Shown piece by piece: positions 35,753 to 47,460 of a stretch of DNA of 64,000 bases. A program made the translations under genes and the position numbers. Position 1 is the first letter of the stretch. Each line of letters begins with the position of its first letter. The notes under the pieces were generated by a model. It did not search any database. It saw only the letters and a program-made list of their open reading frames with translations, and was not told the DNA's origin. The stretch lies in NCBI GenBank assembly GCA_003255065.1, contig QAOA01005363.1, forward strand, positions 118,163 through 182,162, given 5' to 3'. This DNA is from Cercis canadensis (Eukaryota; Streptophyta; Magnoliopsida; Fabales; Fabaceae).

Positions 35753-36836
35753 CATTTGTTGAGGCTATGTCTTTTCCTTTTATACATATATTGATGATTG
35801 ATGATCATTAGAAGGTTAGGGTCAATAGTTTTATTCTTGTTATGTATTGTGCCCCATTTCTTAGCTAGTGCATTGCACTTCCTTGTAGCATAAGTATAAT
35901 GATAATAAAAAAACTTAAGTAGTGATAAACAAAGACAATATTTACACTAACTTTTCTTTTGGTCTTGACATTTACATTAATTCATATTAACTTTTTTTTT
36001 TTCCATTAAAAGTAGTGATATATAGTTAAAACAATATTTGCAAGTTGCGTGTAGACTATATAATAAAACTTGAGTTTAGAAAACAAAGTCTTAAGTGGGT
36101 TATCTCAATTTAAAATTTTCTATCTATACAATATGATATTTGTCACAAAAAATGTGTGTACATATTATTTTCCTGTATAAAAAATGAGAAAATAGGGTGT
36201 AAATAAGAGTATACAAGAATAAATTTTTTACCTTCACCAAAAAAGAATAAATTTGTTATATTCAAAGTATGATTATGATGTTGTAGATTGGAAATTTTTC
36301 ATGTTAGAAATAATTTAATAATTTATTTATCAGAAAAAAGTTAGTTATATTAAAATGATAGTGTTAGACCATGTCTAATTATTATATTGTTAATAATATC
36401 ACTTGCACACTAATTACTTTCATTCCTTTTTACTCGAAAAAATGTGAGCCTAATAAAAGAAATTCAAAAAAATTCAATTAAACTCAAATTATACTAATTA
36501 TGCTCATCAACTAGTGTATAAGAAATATAATGTTTACATTAACATTTTGTATTGGGCATATTAAAAAAAATTAGAATAAAATTATAGAAACATTATGAAA
36601 ACAATTTAGTTTTGACTCACTAATTTTATAAAAGAGTTTATCCAAAAAAGCACGAATTGCTTGTTTACTTTTCATAGAGTCTGTTTTTAAACAGAAAGGA
36701 TAAGAAAAGAGTGGGTTACATGTTTGTAAGAAATTCCAGACAACAGAAAGTCACTTCCCCTGCATTGGTTAATGTTAAAAAGTTATCTTTGTTAGCATTG
36801 TTCAGAAGGTAAATGTCAAAGAACTCAATTTTGCAG

Positions 36837-37091
36837 GAACAGCTAATAAAAATCTTCATGAGTTGGATACGGGCTCTGTGATTGAGCTTCTGCCTTATGT
36901 ACCTCTTTGGATGAAGAATCCTGATTATGATCGAGTATGCATGGAGCTTCTTTCTGTAGTTTAATTGCATATATGTTTGCTTTTCTTTTTCTCTTAAATT
37001 TCTCATTGCTACTGATGTTTTCATCTGTATGATGGTGCAGATTGATTGGTTGAACAAGTTCATATCAGATATGTGGCCATATCTCGATAAG
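36837..37091 (+). pseudogene. Two-exon fragment of a synaptotagmin (SMP domain) gene
   Basis: Exon A, from an AG acceptor at 36835-36836 to 36934, encodes ELDTGSVIELLPYVPLWMKN followed by PDYDR. Exon B, 37041-37091, encodes IDWLNKFISDMWPYLDK. The intervening 106 bases begin GTATGC and end GGTGCAG, a proper GT-AG intron. These match the start of the SMP domain of plant synaptotagmins, endoplasmic reticulum-plasma membrane contact-site proteins. Upstream exons (membrane anchor) and downstream SMP and C2 domains are absent, and the reading after 37091 becomes unrelated. It is a relocated or truncated gene fragment, and the mechanism is not visible. Confidence 0.8.
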
Positions 37092-38324
37092 GTTATTTTT
37101 ATTGAAGACGATAATCATCTATTCGCTTACTTTTTTCCTCCCTCTAAGTTCAGAGTACAACTTGAGAATTGTAGGATTAATTGTAATTGCAAGGGGATGT
37201 TGACAAGGCCGGACGAGCCAACTGGGCAACGGCTCCTTCCTTGGGGATGCACTGCTGGGCCACTCGCTTGTCCGGTGGGGCCCACGTCATCCAATTTTTT
37301 TTTAAAATTTTTTTTAATTAAATAAAACTATATTATTTCAATATATAAATTTCAATCTACACTATTTTCATAAAAAATTTGTTCAAGTGCATTATTAGAG
37401 TCAAAGTGCCGTACAATGGATTAAATTTGAAGTTTTATTAAGAAATGGACTACTTACTTTTACTTATCNTTGTTTTCATTTGCAATTTATTTTTAGTAGT
37501 TATACAAGTATTTTCCACATTTGATTTTGACGGGAAGGGAGGACGCAATAACCGACCAAGATTAGCTGAAACACGTGTGTTCTCACGTGAGCCTTTGACG
37601 GCTTGTTTTATTTTGTAAGGATGTTGACTTCAGTTCTTTTTCCCTTTTCCTTGTTAAGAGGTTGACTTTAGATATTTGTGTTTTTGCCATGCATTTCACT
37701 TGTTGTATTCCATATTTCTTGGAGTTGTTGGAAAAGGATTGAACATGCAAAGTAAAACATTAATTAAGGACTTCTCTTGAATATTATTTTTAACAGCTGT
37801 TCGTGATAACTAGTTGAAGTCAAAGAGAGATACGCAACTACTTATACAAAACTAGTTAAAGTTTGTGCAACTACTACATAGAGACATACAACTAGTTTTC
37901 TGAGAAACAAAAAATTTGCTAAGTAAAACAAAATAGTGCCTAAGTAAATAATCGTGGTATAAACTCGACAACACTAGCAGAAATTAAAGCCCAAAATAGT
38001 GATAGTGCAAATAATATCAACTCAAGAACATAATCAAATCAATGACTCAATCAAAGCTCAAAATAAATAGCACAAAAGTAAATAGAGCAGAGATAGAGAA
38101 AATGCTCAGCAAAATTTATAGTGGTTCAGCCCTATTGGCCTATCCACTCTTCCAAGATCTTCTTGGGAATCAATCCAATACGTATTGAGTAGTTTTTTAA
38201 GTCCCTAGCTTCTCCCAAGCTACATTACAAGTAGTATTTCTTCAACCCTAGCGTCTCCAAGCTAGAACTAAGTAGTCGTATTGATCAACTTAGCCTCTTC
38301 AAGCTAAATCCCATGAGTTTTCCA
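37092..38324. other. Unassigned DNA with a GC-rich patch
   Basis: A GC-rich patch at about 37190-37290 contrasts with AT-rich surroundings but shows no domain. An N lies at 37469. From about 37960 to 38324 the sequence looks repeat-like (TTATAGTGGTTCAGCCCTA) and may be older retrotransposon DNA into which the solo LTR inserted. Confidence 0.4.
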
Positions 38325-38329
38325 AGCTC

Positions 38330-38970
38330 TGATAGGTATGTCCCACCTCAAGTGGGAATTACCACATGTCAATTAATACAAAAAGGAAGGAAGTCAAAAA
38401 TAGTAGATGTATGGTAAAATGGTTGACACTGCATTAAGTGCTTACCATAGGCACTAGCTAGGACGGTGGCCAACATGAAGCTTATTTCACATGGTGAAAT
38501 TTAGGAATATGGCAAGCGGTCTTCTCATATAAATAGGGAAGATTTTTGCCTCAAATGAATGCAAGCAAGCAAGTAAAAAAGAAGAGAGAAAAAGAGAAAG
38601 AACTAGTGAGAGATATAGCCACAGAGCTTATTCTGCAATAAAGAAAAGCTTTAGTGAAGGAAAAAAAAAAAAAATAGAGCCAATTTGTGAGAGAGTGATG
38701 TGCATATTTATTTAAGTCACAAATTAAGAATAATATTTTGAGAGATATTTATCTCGAGAGAGTGAAGTTGTAATCTCATTATTTTCATAGTGGAAGGTTT
38801 TCTCTCTAGACTAGGTCCCGTAATTTTTTCTTTTTACGGGTTTTTTACATAAAAAAATCTTTGGGTTCTTATGCATGATTATTTTATTATTGTGAACAGT
38901 AAATTACTATTCACTTCACTATTTGAAAAATTCCATTTTATTATTAAAATATTCCGCACTTATCCCATCA
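38330..38970. mobile_element. Solo LTR, 641 bp
   Basis: The 5-bp duplication AGCTC lies at 38325-38329 and 38971-38975. The ends are TGATAGG and CCCATCA (TGAT..ATCA). Inside are a TATA-type box (ATATAAATAGGG near 38538) and a downstream TTTTTACGGGTTTTTT-rich transcript-end region. No internal coding domain is adjacent, so it is likely the product of LTR-LTR recombination. Confidence 0.75.
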
Positions 38971-40714
38971 AGCTCAACTCGGAAACTTGAGTAGTCGCCC
39001 TCAAGCAAGTTATCTCTTTTTTTGCTTTGGGTACTAAGAAGAGAAGACACCCTTTATAATATTTTCCACAAACACAATGGTATGACTTTGTTGCCACAAG
39101 TGGCACGAATACCCCAATTGACAAACAATAGACATCTAATGAAAAGTGGGCACGAGTAGGTGGAATGGAAGGGTTGAGGTGGTTATTAAAATAATTTGGT
39201 TAATTTGTGCCCAATTATTTGAATAAATTGTTAATTGACCCCTACAAATTAGTGAAATTCATAAGTTGTCACTTTTTTTTTTTTTTAGATTTTNTTTTTT
39301 TTTTTAAGATTTTTCCTAAAGCGGTGTCATTTTGGTACCTGTTTCAATTAAACACTGACCTCCTTCCTCCCTCACTACAAGAAAATTAATTTTTACTCAC
39401 GGACAATAAGTCCATGAGAAAAACCTTACATTTATCACGGATTTTTTCACAAAATGTTACTGTTGATATTTTTTCACAGACTTTCTTACGGAACTCAAAG
39501 GTTGTGATAAACATCCGTAAGCAATTCCGTGAGAAATGAAGACCCAACTATCTCCATAAATGCTTTAGTTTTCTCATGAACCTTTTCCGTGAGAAAATTC
39601 TCACAGACTTTCTCACGGCCTTTGAGTTTCGTGAGCAAGTTCATGACAAATTCCGTGAGAAAATATGCATTTCTTCTTCCTCCCATAGCCGCAGCCTCCA
39701 TTTTCAGAGAACCTCCATTTCTTCTCTCCTGTGTACTCTCTCTCTCCACATGTGTTTTCTAGCCATTTTTCCTCCCTGAAGTTGGGTTTTGCGGCGCAAG
39801 ACTTTATATTCCAACTTAGCAGTTTACTTTTCTAATTACTAACTCTTTGAGGTAGGTTCCATTATCTGAGCTTCTCTATAATTTTTTTATGGATTTTCTA
39901 TGAGAAATTAGTAAGATGACCGGTGATATAATCAAATATTTGAAACTTAAGATTGTCAAATATAGTTAAGAGATGCTTAATAATGGAGATAAAGTTACAA
40001 TCATGAAATTATAATGATTATAGCTAGTCTTGGTTCAAAATTGAAGAGAGGTATAACTAGTTATGTTACAATTCTATTGAATTGTTGTGTGAAATTAACT
40101 GAAATTCTATTTGTATAAGTTGCACCAAACATGATATTTGGAATTTAGAGATCTAATTCCAATTCATATTCTAAATTTTTTTCTCAATTTGGTGTGCCAA
40201 ATGGGAACTTGGAAAAATTGTAGCAAATAACAAAATATTTTTTTTGGGAAAAAGTAATTTCAAAGACCTATTGACATCTATGCTTAACCTAAAAGAGAAA
40301 TGTTACGCTTACACATCGCATGTCTTCACCATTTTTTACATTGCAAGCCATAGTTGAATATGCACCGCTCAAAAAGTAAAAATTTTGAGTGGATCCAATT
40401 AAAACTTAAAAATATAAATGTAAATCAAATTTTTGTTAATTTAGGTAGTGAGATTGATAAGGAATTTCATATCATCTGTTATGATTAGGTTTAGGGTTTT
40501 GTTATATTATTGATGTGGAGTAATTGTGGGTTTTTTTTTATTTTTTGAATGGTATAGAATTTGTTTTGTAATTTTTCCTATTGTTGTGTAATTTTTAATT
40601 ACTTATACAGGTAGTTAATTTTAAGTTACGGAATGAATGGTTTTGTTGTCATTGAGTTCATGTGTAATTGTGTAGAATTTTTATTTCAAGGACTTTTCAA
40701 GTTTTAGGGGAGAC

Positions 40715-41035
40715 TCTATTAAATTTTTGGTTTAGGATTTAGGAATTTAGTATTATGGTTAAGATTTGAGGTTTGGGTTATGGTAACTTAGGGTTTAGGG
40801 AAGGGGTTTAGAATTAGGGTTTTAGGTTTAGAGTTAGGGTTAAGGTTTAGGGTTTAAGGGGTCAAGGGTTAGGGTTAGGGTTTAAGGGGTCAAGGGTTAA
40901 TGTTAAGGTTAGGATTCAGGTTTAGAGTTTAGGATTTAAGGGGTCTAAGGTTAGGGTTTAAGGTTTAAGGTTTATAGGATTAGGGTTTGGCTTAGGATTA
41001 AGGTTTAGGGTTTAAGGGGTCTAGGGTTAAGGTTT
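40715..41035 (+). repeat. Degenerate TTTAGGG (telomere-like) tract in the CACTA element
   Basis: It contains GGGTTAGGGTTAGGG, TTTAGGGTTTAAGGGG and similar phrases, some repeated as TTTAAGGGGTCAAGGGTTA. It lies before the coding remnants, hence probably upstream or intronic. Confidence 0.8.
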
Positions 41036-41483
41036 GGGTTATGCAAAATTTAGGGTTAGTGATTTTATTGTATACATAATTGCCTTGTTAATATTATTTT
41101 TGTATGACATATGTCAGATGATCATCGGCGGTCATCTCCAGGAGGGACAAGGGCAAGGCTGTGTGGCTTGCACTTCTCGGACTGACCTGGCCTTGTCCTT
41201 GTTTATGCCAACCCCGGGGTTGGAGCACACATTGTCACCCAATGCGACGCATGAAGGGAACTCATCAGCTACCCCAGGATCCACAGTGTTGGCCGCTACA
41301 GGGTTGTCGTGTGCCACTTGGAGTATTTCGGAGTCCTCATCGCCGGGGTCCCAAGCGGCTAATGGTCGGATTTGGATCTAGCCATACGAGAAGAAAGAGT
41401 AAGTATATTCTAATACTTAGTTTTAATATTTTTTATGGTTTTAAGTTTATTATTTTTGATTGATAATTTTTTTTTTTGTAGTT

Positions 41484-42690
41484 TTCTTCCATATAAGGAG
41501 CCCGTTAACATTCTTTTGATTATCTATAAGTCAAAATTTGAAGGCGATTGGACTGATCTCACCTCTGTTCCTGATGAGGTGAAGGAACTTTGGTGGACAG
41601 AGTTCAAGGTAATAATTTTAACTTAATAAGTTTAATTTATTTTATGCTAACTTAATTTCAATTTGAATAACATTGATCTTCTATTTTCTAATGCATAGGA
41701 AATGTATCCCCGCAGTTTTAGAGCCAGATTTGTAAGATCTAGCTCGCCAAGTGCAGTGATAACATTTGCCCTTCCTTCTGAGACATTAGGAAGGGGAAGT
41801 CGAAGGGCTACTGGTTGTCGCCTTCTATGTTGATGTCCCTCAGAATTAAATGGGCCTCTGAAGAGTACAGGACGATCTCGGAGTGGAACAAGAAGAACCG
41901 CTCCTTAGATTAAGACCAAGTGTACCACAGGGGCAATTCAATCACCATCTCCAAACACAAGAGGAGGTTGGTAAGTTTTTTTATTTAAAAACCTTCTTTT
42001 ATTTAAGATATGTTTAAAAATTAAGTTATTTCTGTTTACTAACGGTTTTTTTTTTTTTTTTGTAGACGAAGAAGTTGGGGAGAAAGCCTAACACATTGGA
42101 GGTCTTTCGTCACCTCCAACATAGTGCTAGCAAGAGCTGAGCCCATCCATGAGCTCAATTACTTATGTAATTATTTTGGAAATTGTTTAAGAGGTTTAAA
42201 AATCTTAATTATAAGTTTATTATTTCTTATTAATTTTATTCTTTTTTCTATGCAGATTGAGTATGAGAGGCGCCAATCTGACAGCTAGGTCCAGTTCTTT
42301 TCGTCTTTTGTCAACGACAACGACAACAACAACAACATATGGCTCAATATCATTGGTAGGAAGAACAAGAAGGGCTCGGGTTTATGGCATGGGTTCTGAG
42401 GTTGGCCCGTGGACAGGGTTCCCAACCCTTCGACTCGGCACATCCTCATATGTTTGAGGCTTTGTCCCAGATGATGGCCATGTCACAAGAGATGCAGGAG
42501 CTTCGCCAGTGGTGCTGTTGGTCCAAGCTCTCAAGGGATCCGGCAAGTCGACAGAGTAGCTGGCTACGATGTTATCGCAACTACTGTAGCAGAGTCATAG
42601 TGGGACATCCGATACGGCCCCACAGCCCCTGGCTGACGATGATGATGACTCAGCTGAGGACTTGGGAGACAACAATGACATCGGAGATTA
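41484..42690 (+). pseudogene. Transposase_24-type (Ptta/En/Spm) protein gene remnant
   Basis: Exon-like blocks are recognisable in order. The block at 41497-41607 reads SKFEGDWTDLTSVPDEVKEL followed by WWTEFK. Near 42066 onward comes TKKLGRKPNTLEVFRHLQHS, then YERRQSD at about 42261. A block at about 42370-42420 reads RARVYGMGSEVG, and there is a C-terminal MMAMSQEMQELRQ coiled-coil-like stretch. These correspond to the conserved parts of the Transposase_24 family found in plant CACTA elements. Stops and shifted frames occur between blocks (for example near 41832 and 41910). Introns with GTAATA and TGCATAG or TTGTAG borders are suggested at about 41608-41700 and 41970-42065. Non-functional as read. 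Confidence 0.6.
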
Positions 42691-43276
42691 GGGTTTATTG
42701 TTTATATTGTAGTGTACTTTTCTTTTTCTTTCATTGTATAACATTTATAAATTGTAATTACATTTCATTAATAAAATTTAGTGGTTTTTTATTATAATGC
42801 ATTTAATTGAAACTAATAATTAATTATTTTAAAAAAATTACAAATTTCTGAGCTTAAAAAAAAGGAAAAAAAAAAAGGAAATTCTCACGGAATTTCTCAC
42901 GGGCATAACTCCTTGATAATTTCTCACAGACATAAATCCGTGAGAAACTCACAAATTCACTTGTGAATAGTTCTCATGAGCTGCATAGTTTCTCCGTGAG
43001 AAAATCCATGAGACATTTCTTACAGTCACTTTCTGTCTGTGAGAAATCCATTTGTCACGACTATTTTTCTCTCGCCTTCATGTCTATGAGAAATATGTTT
43101 CTCACCGAATTTTGGGCATTTTCTCACAGATTGTGTCCGTGAGAAAATCCTTATTTTCTTGTAGTGCCTCCCTTCGATCTTCTGCTTCTTTTTTCCCCAA
43201 ATCCATTTTGAAAGGCCTAAGCTCACTGACTCACTTTCCCTCATTCTCTTTGCACCCAACCTTGGTAGTATCGTCT

Positions 43277-43720
43277 ATGTTTGCTATATCTGCTAGTGTG
43301 ATCCTCTTTTTGGCGTCCGTGAGGTGAGTCCACACAAACTTGCTTCTCCTATGTTTTTGCAATATTGTCGTGCTCTGTTTGTTATTTGTTTCTTCTCCTT
43401 TTTTTTTTTTTTGACTTGGAAAGAACATAAGTTAAATTGACCACACAACTACATTTTGTCCAATCAACAAAATAAAAAACACTGCATTGTTTTGGTAATA
43501 GTTATTGTATATTTCATTGATATATATAGACACTACAACCTTGTTTCTGACTTTAGTTATGGTTGCGGTATTCATTGATTTGATTCGCATTCTCTATTTT
43601 AGAGTTTCGTATACCAACAGTTGTTTACTTTGCTATGAGGAAGCTATAGTAAAAGCAAAGTTTGGAAAAGCAATAGAAAAGCACAAGAATTGGTTGAAAT
43701 TACTGAAATATGAGGCTTGA
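43277..43720 (+). CDS. Small two-exon ORF, unknown family
   Basis: Exon 1 is 43277-43323: ATG, then a hydrophobic MFAISASVILFLASV, ending AG before GTGAGT, a strong donor. Exon 2 starts after TTTTAG at 43603 and stays in phase, containing EEAIVKAKFGKAIEKHKNWL and ending TGA at 43720, which gives about 55 residues in all. The design is one N-terminal membrane helix or signal anchor and a Lys-rich helical tail. A further coding-like block follows at about 43798-43900 (CDERRVTHLGRRIVEIFVLA) that may be another exon of a longer transcript. I do not recognise the family. The CACTA element ends 110 bp upstream, so the promoter or leader is probably split by it. Confidence 0.4.
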
Positions 43721-44059
43721 ATCTGATTAGGCACAATTAAAACATTCTGGCTTTTTCTATTTTTGAATTCTTTTCATTGCCAATGAACCTGTTTCGCAGG
43801 ATGGAAACTCCGGAGAGGACTTCAATAAGGATTCTATAGAGTGTGATGAAAGACGTGTCACACATTTGGGTCGGAGGATTGTGGAAATATTTGTGCTTGC
43901 CCATATATCCATGTAGTATATCTTGTAATGTTGCAAATAAGCCTAACTTCTTGTTATTTCTATTCACTCTTGATTCTTGGTTGTTATCCCTAATTTGCAT
44001 GAGTTCTTGTGTGTCTCAGGGTTGCTGGTTGCTGTTAATAATCAATAGGAAATAGACTC

Positions 44060-45134
44060 TTTTAGCTTCCATCTGTCTTATTATGATGCTATCCAATTCT
44101 TAATAGTTTTTTACTCAGTTGGTTGTCTTTTCATTTTCATGTTAAAGATTTCAAGAAAACTGTGTTTTTCTTCAAAATTTGGATTGATGATATAGTTTAG
44201 ATGATTTGTTGTTGTAAAAGGATTTCAGTAAGTTGCCCTGACTTCTATGTGATTTCAAGCTTTACACTAAGAACACACAATGGCCATCCTTTGCCAAAAA
44301 AAAAAAAATTCTTTTGCTTTTCTTTTTGTTCAAGGAGGACCTCTAGTCCTCGTTCCTTATCTTAATAAATTCTTCTTTTATACTAAAAAAAAAAATCAAC
44401 GATAATGGCTATTCAAACTATTCTATTTGCTATAGCACAAAATGACTATTTTTGCAAATCTTTGACCAGCAGTTTACAGAAGCCATTTCGTACGTAGTAG
44501 GGATATGAAATAGTTCAAAGTGAATGAGAAATAAAGGATTACCAAATATTTTGAGACAATTCTGTTTTCATCATATGACTTCATTTGCATGAAATTAGGC
44601 CTATTCTCTTGCTTGTGGGCTATACTGAGTTTGGAATGAGATATATAGACCTATAATCAGTTGTGCTTGGACGTGGTATTTGACTTGATGTCCCATGGAT
44701 ACAATAGGAGATGATATGTAGATTGCAGTAGCTTGAGAGTCAATATTTTCAGGTGAACTAAGTTTTATAGATTTGGGGGCCTCTAAAGTTTTTCTCCTCT
44801 GGTGCATCTAGTGCAAAATTATCCTCTATACACATAGGACAGAAGTCGATAAGTCTTTGTTAATTCTCTAGTGAATGGTGGTTTGTGTTGTTTTTTGTAT
44901 TTTAGGTGTTTGACTTTGTCAGTCATATATAAGGCTCTTAACTTGGTGTCCTGATGCAGAGAAGGGTAAAGTTTATTCTATCACCTTGTCAAAATTAAGA
45001 TCTTATATAGGATTTGTGAAACTCACGGATTATGAATGAAAATAAAAAAAATGGGCTTAATATCTAATAGTTGTAAACCATATGAATGCTTGGTAGGAAA
45101 ATAATTTTCTCCATTGTCCTGCAAAAAATACATA
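44060..45134. other. Intergenic or gene-flank DNA, nothing recognised
   Basis: Two poly-A ended segments (near 44296-44308 and 44384-44396) with AATAAATTC upstream hint at an old retroposed transcript. No coding domain is seen. Confidence 0.4.
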
Positions 45135-45139
45135 GAGAC

Positions 45140-45415
45140 TATTGAATCTTGGTGTAGAGAGAAATGAACCAAGCAGAGAGAGTAAAGTTGCAGAGAAGCA
45201 AAAAATGAATTGTATTCAATTGACCTTCTTTTACAAACTGATACAAGCATATATATCTCAGTAAATACATATGTGACGTGTATACATAATGACCATTCAG
45301 ATCAAAGCTATTCTAATTCATCTAACAGCATTGCTAACTAACTATTTAACTAATACTAGTATGACGTGGACTGATATGAGTCAGCAAACTAACTAACTAA
45401 CTCACGTGTCTAATA
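45140..45415 (-). repeat. 3' LTR of the Copia element
   Basis: On the plus strand it starts TATTGAATCTTGG and ends CGTGTCTAATA. Its partner is 50170-50445. Confidence 0.93.
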
Positions 45416-45432
45416 CTCCCCCTCAAGGTGGG
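45416..45432 (-). other. Polypurine tract of the Copia element
   Basis: On the minus strand CCACCTTGAGGGGGAG abuts the 3' LTR, the classic Copia plus-strand priming site. Confidence 0.85.
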
Positions 45433-47460
45433 AGATAAATGTCTAATACTCCCAACTTGGATAATAGATATCGGAATTGAGTGGCAGGGAGGGCTTTTGT
45501 CAAGAGGTAAGTGATCTGGTGTTGAGATTGAACATGAATCAGCTTGATGAATCCAGAGGTGACATGTTCCCTGATGAAATGTCAGTCAATGTCCACATGT
45601 TTGGACCTGTCATGAGACATGGGGTTGGAAGCAAGATGGATAGCAAATTGGTTATCACAGAAAACCATAACAGAAGGAACTTGTAACTCTAAGATTTTGC
45701 AGAGTTGTTTCAGCCATAGCAACTCACTAGTGACACCAACCAAGGCTCGATATTCAGCCTCTGCAAAAGACCTCGAAACAGTGGGTTGCCTTTTTGATTT
45801 CCAAGTGATGGGAGAGTTGCCAATGAAGACACAATAACCAGTGGTTGACCTCCTGTATCAAGACAACTTCCCCAATCTGCATCAGCATAAGCAATGACTT
45901 TAAGGGAAGAAATTGAAGGAAAAAATAACCCCTGGCCAGGACTGGATTTTAGGTACTGCAGTAAGTGATGAACAACGTGTAGATGAGGAATTCAAGGATA
46001 GGACATAAACTGAATGAGTTTGTTGATAGTGTATGTAATGTCAGGTCTTGAAATAGTCAAATACATTAGCCTGCCAATAAGTCTTCGATACATGGAAGCA
46101 TCAGTCAATAAGTCACCATCAATTCTGCTCAGTTTCAATTTAGATTCTATAGGAATTGGAAGAGGTTTTGAAGCTGAGAAACTAGTATCTTCGAGTAATT
46201 GGAGGATATATTGGCGTTGTGAAAGATAGATGCCCTTTGCTGAATGAGCAATCTCCAAACCAATGAAGTATTGCAAATTGCCAAGGACTTTAAGCTTGAA
46301 TAACCTCTGGAGGAGTTGTTGAACCTGCTGCACACACTTGGCATTTGGACCTGCAAGGATAATATCATCTACATAAACAAGTAAGATGACAAGAGTGGAA
46401 CCTTGGCCAATGGTAAACAATGAATAATCACTGTGAGATTGGATGAAACCATGATGAAGCAAAGTTGTGGAAAATTTGCAGAACCATTGCCTAGATGCTT
46501 GCCATAAACCATAAAGGGATTTGGTGAGTTTGCATACCATGTTCTCCCCCGTAGTCAAATAAGTCTCCATTCAAGAAGGCATTATTTACATCCAATTGAA
46601 GTAAGGTCCACTTTTTGACAGCTGCAATAGAAAGGAGTAACCGGACTGTTGTGATCTTTGCCACTAGAGAGAATGTGTCCAAAAAATCGATGCCAGCTTG
46701 TTGAGTGTACCCTTNATACCATGTTCTCCCCCGTAGTGTGATAACCCAAAGGGAGTTGCATATACACTTCCTCAAATAAGTCTCCATTCAAGAAGGCATT
46801 ATTTACATCCAATTGAAGTAAGGTCCACTTTTTGACAGCTGCAATAGAAAGGAGTAACCGGACTGTTGTGATCTTTGCCACTAGAGAGAATGTGTCCAAA
46901 AAATCGATGCCAGCTTGTTGAGTGTACCCTTTGGCTACCAAACGTGTCTTATGCCTGTCCAAACTACCATCTGCCTTATATTTAACTTTGTAAAGCCACC
47001 TGCAGCCTATTTGATGTTTACCCTTTAGAAGTGGGACAACCTGCTAGGTGTGGTTTGCTTCCAGTGCAATAAGTTCCTCATCCATAGCACGCCTCCATGT
47101 AGGGTATTTGACAGCTTGGTGGTAGTATTGAGGCTTATAGATGGTGGAGACATGCATGATAAAATCTTTGTAAGATGCGGAAAGTCTGTGGTAGGAAATA
47201 GACTGTTGAATAGGGTAAGAAGTCTTAGTATTTGGGACAATGCAAATATAATCTTGCAAGTATGTGGGGGGTCTGGTAGTCCTTGTTGTTTTTCGTAGTG
47301 GACTGGTATGTGAAGTAGTGTTTGTGGCTGCAAGTGATGAAGTAGAATTAGTGGTAGCAGGCACTGGTGTAGGATTGATAGGAGGGTGATCAAGGACTAG
47401 TTTAGAGTCTTGGTGAATGGCAGGAATTACTATGTCAAAGAAGAGATCTATAGGTTCTAA
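45433..47460 (-). pseudogene. Copia reverse transcriptase and RNase H
   Basis: From the 5' side the RT opens near 47100 with YPTWRRAMDEELIALEANHT, then a stop. It continues with [46 protein letters not shown], the intact catalytic loop LLVYVDDIILAG (YVDD codons 46364-46375), NLQYFIGLEIAHSAKGIYLS and RLIGRLMYLTISRPDI. RNase H follows near 45900 (AYADADWGSC) but in broken frames. The stop after SYP at 45992 and shifted frames downstream inactivate it. Part of the RT is duplicated around N46715. Confidence 0.85.
46534..46932. repeat. Direct duplication around N46715 in the Copia RT
   Basis: Bases 46534-46714 recur after the N from 46716, but the first copy lacks about 35 bp present in the second. 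It is likely a misjoined contig overlap. Confidence 0.75.

Larger units (their letters stand above)
31473..36830. other. Long intergenic stretch, no gene seen
   Basis: AT-rich, no supported coding region. It holds a poly-A run with an N, a GT microsatellite, and repeated phrases such as TTGAGGCCATGTCTTCTCC (near 35258) and TTGAGGCTATGTCTTTTCC (near 35759), which indicate an old local duplication. Confidence 0.5.
39373..43166 (+). mobile_element. CACTA (En/Spm) transposon, 3.8 kb, non-autonomous
   Basis: The ends CACTACAAGAAAAT and ATTTTCTTGTAGTG are flanked by the 3-bp duplication CCT (39370-39372 and 43167-43169). Both subterminal regions (about 39395-39665 and 42880-43155) carry many copies of TCCGTGAG/CTCACGGA in both orientations. 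The interior holds a degenerate TTTAGGG tract and remnants of a Transposase_24-type gene. The main catalytic CACTA transposase (TNPD-like) is not seen. Confidence 0.95.

Noticed and set aside
41034..41463. Overlapping open frames of about 100 codons in two frames of the CACTA interior
   Set aside because: GC-richer transposon remnant, but neither frame matches a known transposase block, so only the later blocks were called.
45477..45837. Plus-strand frames in the Copia 3' region
   Set aside because: Antisense shadows of the RNase H domain.
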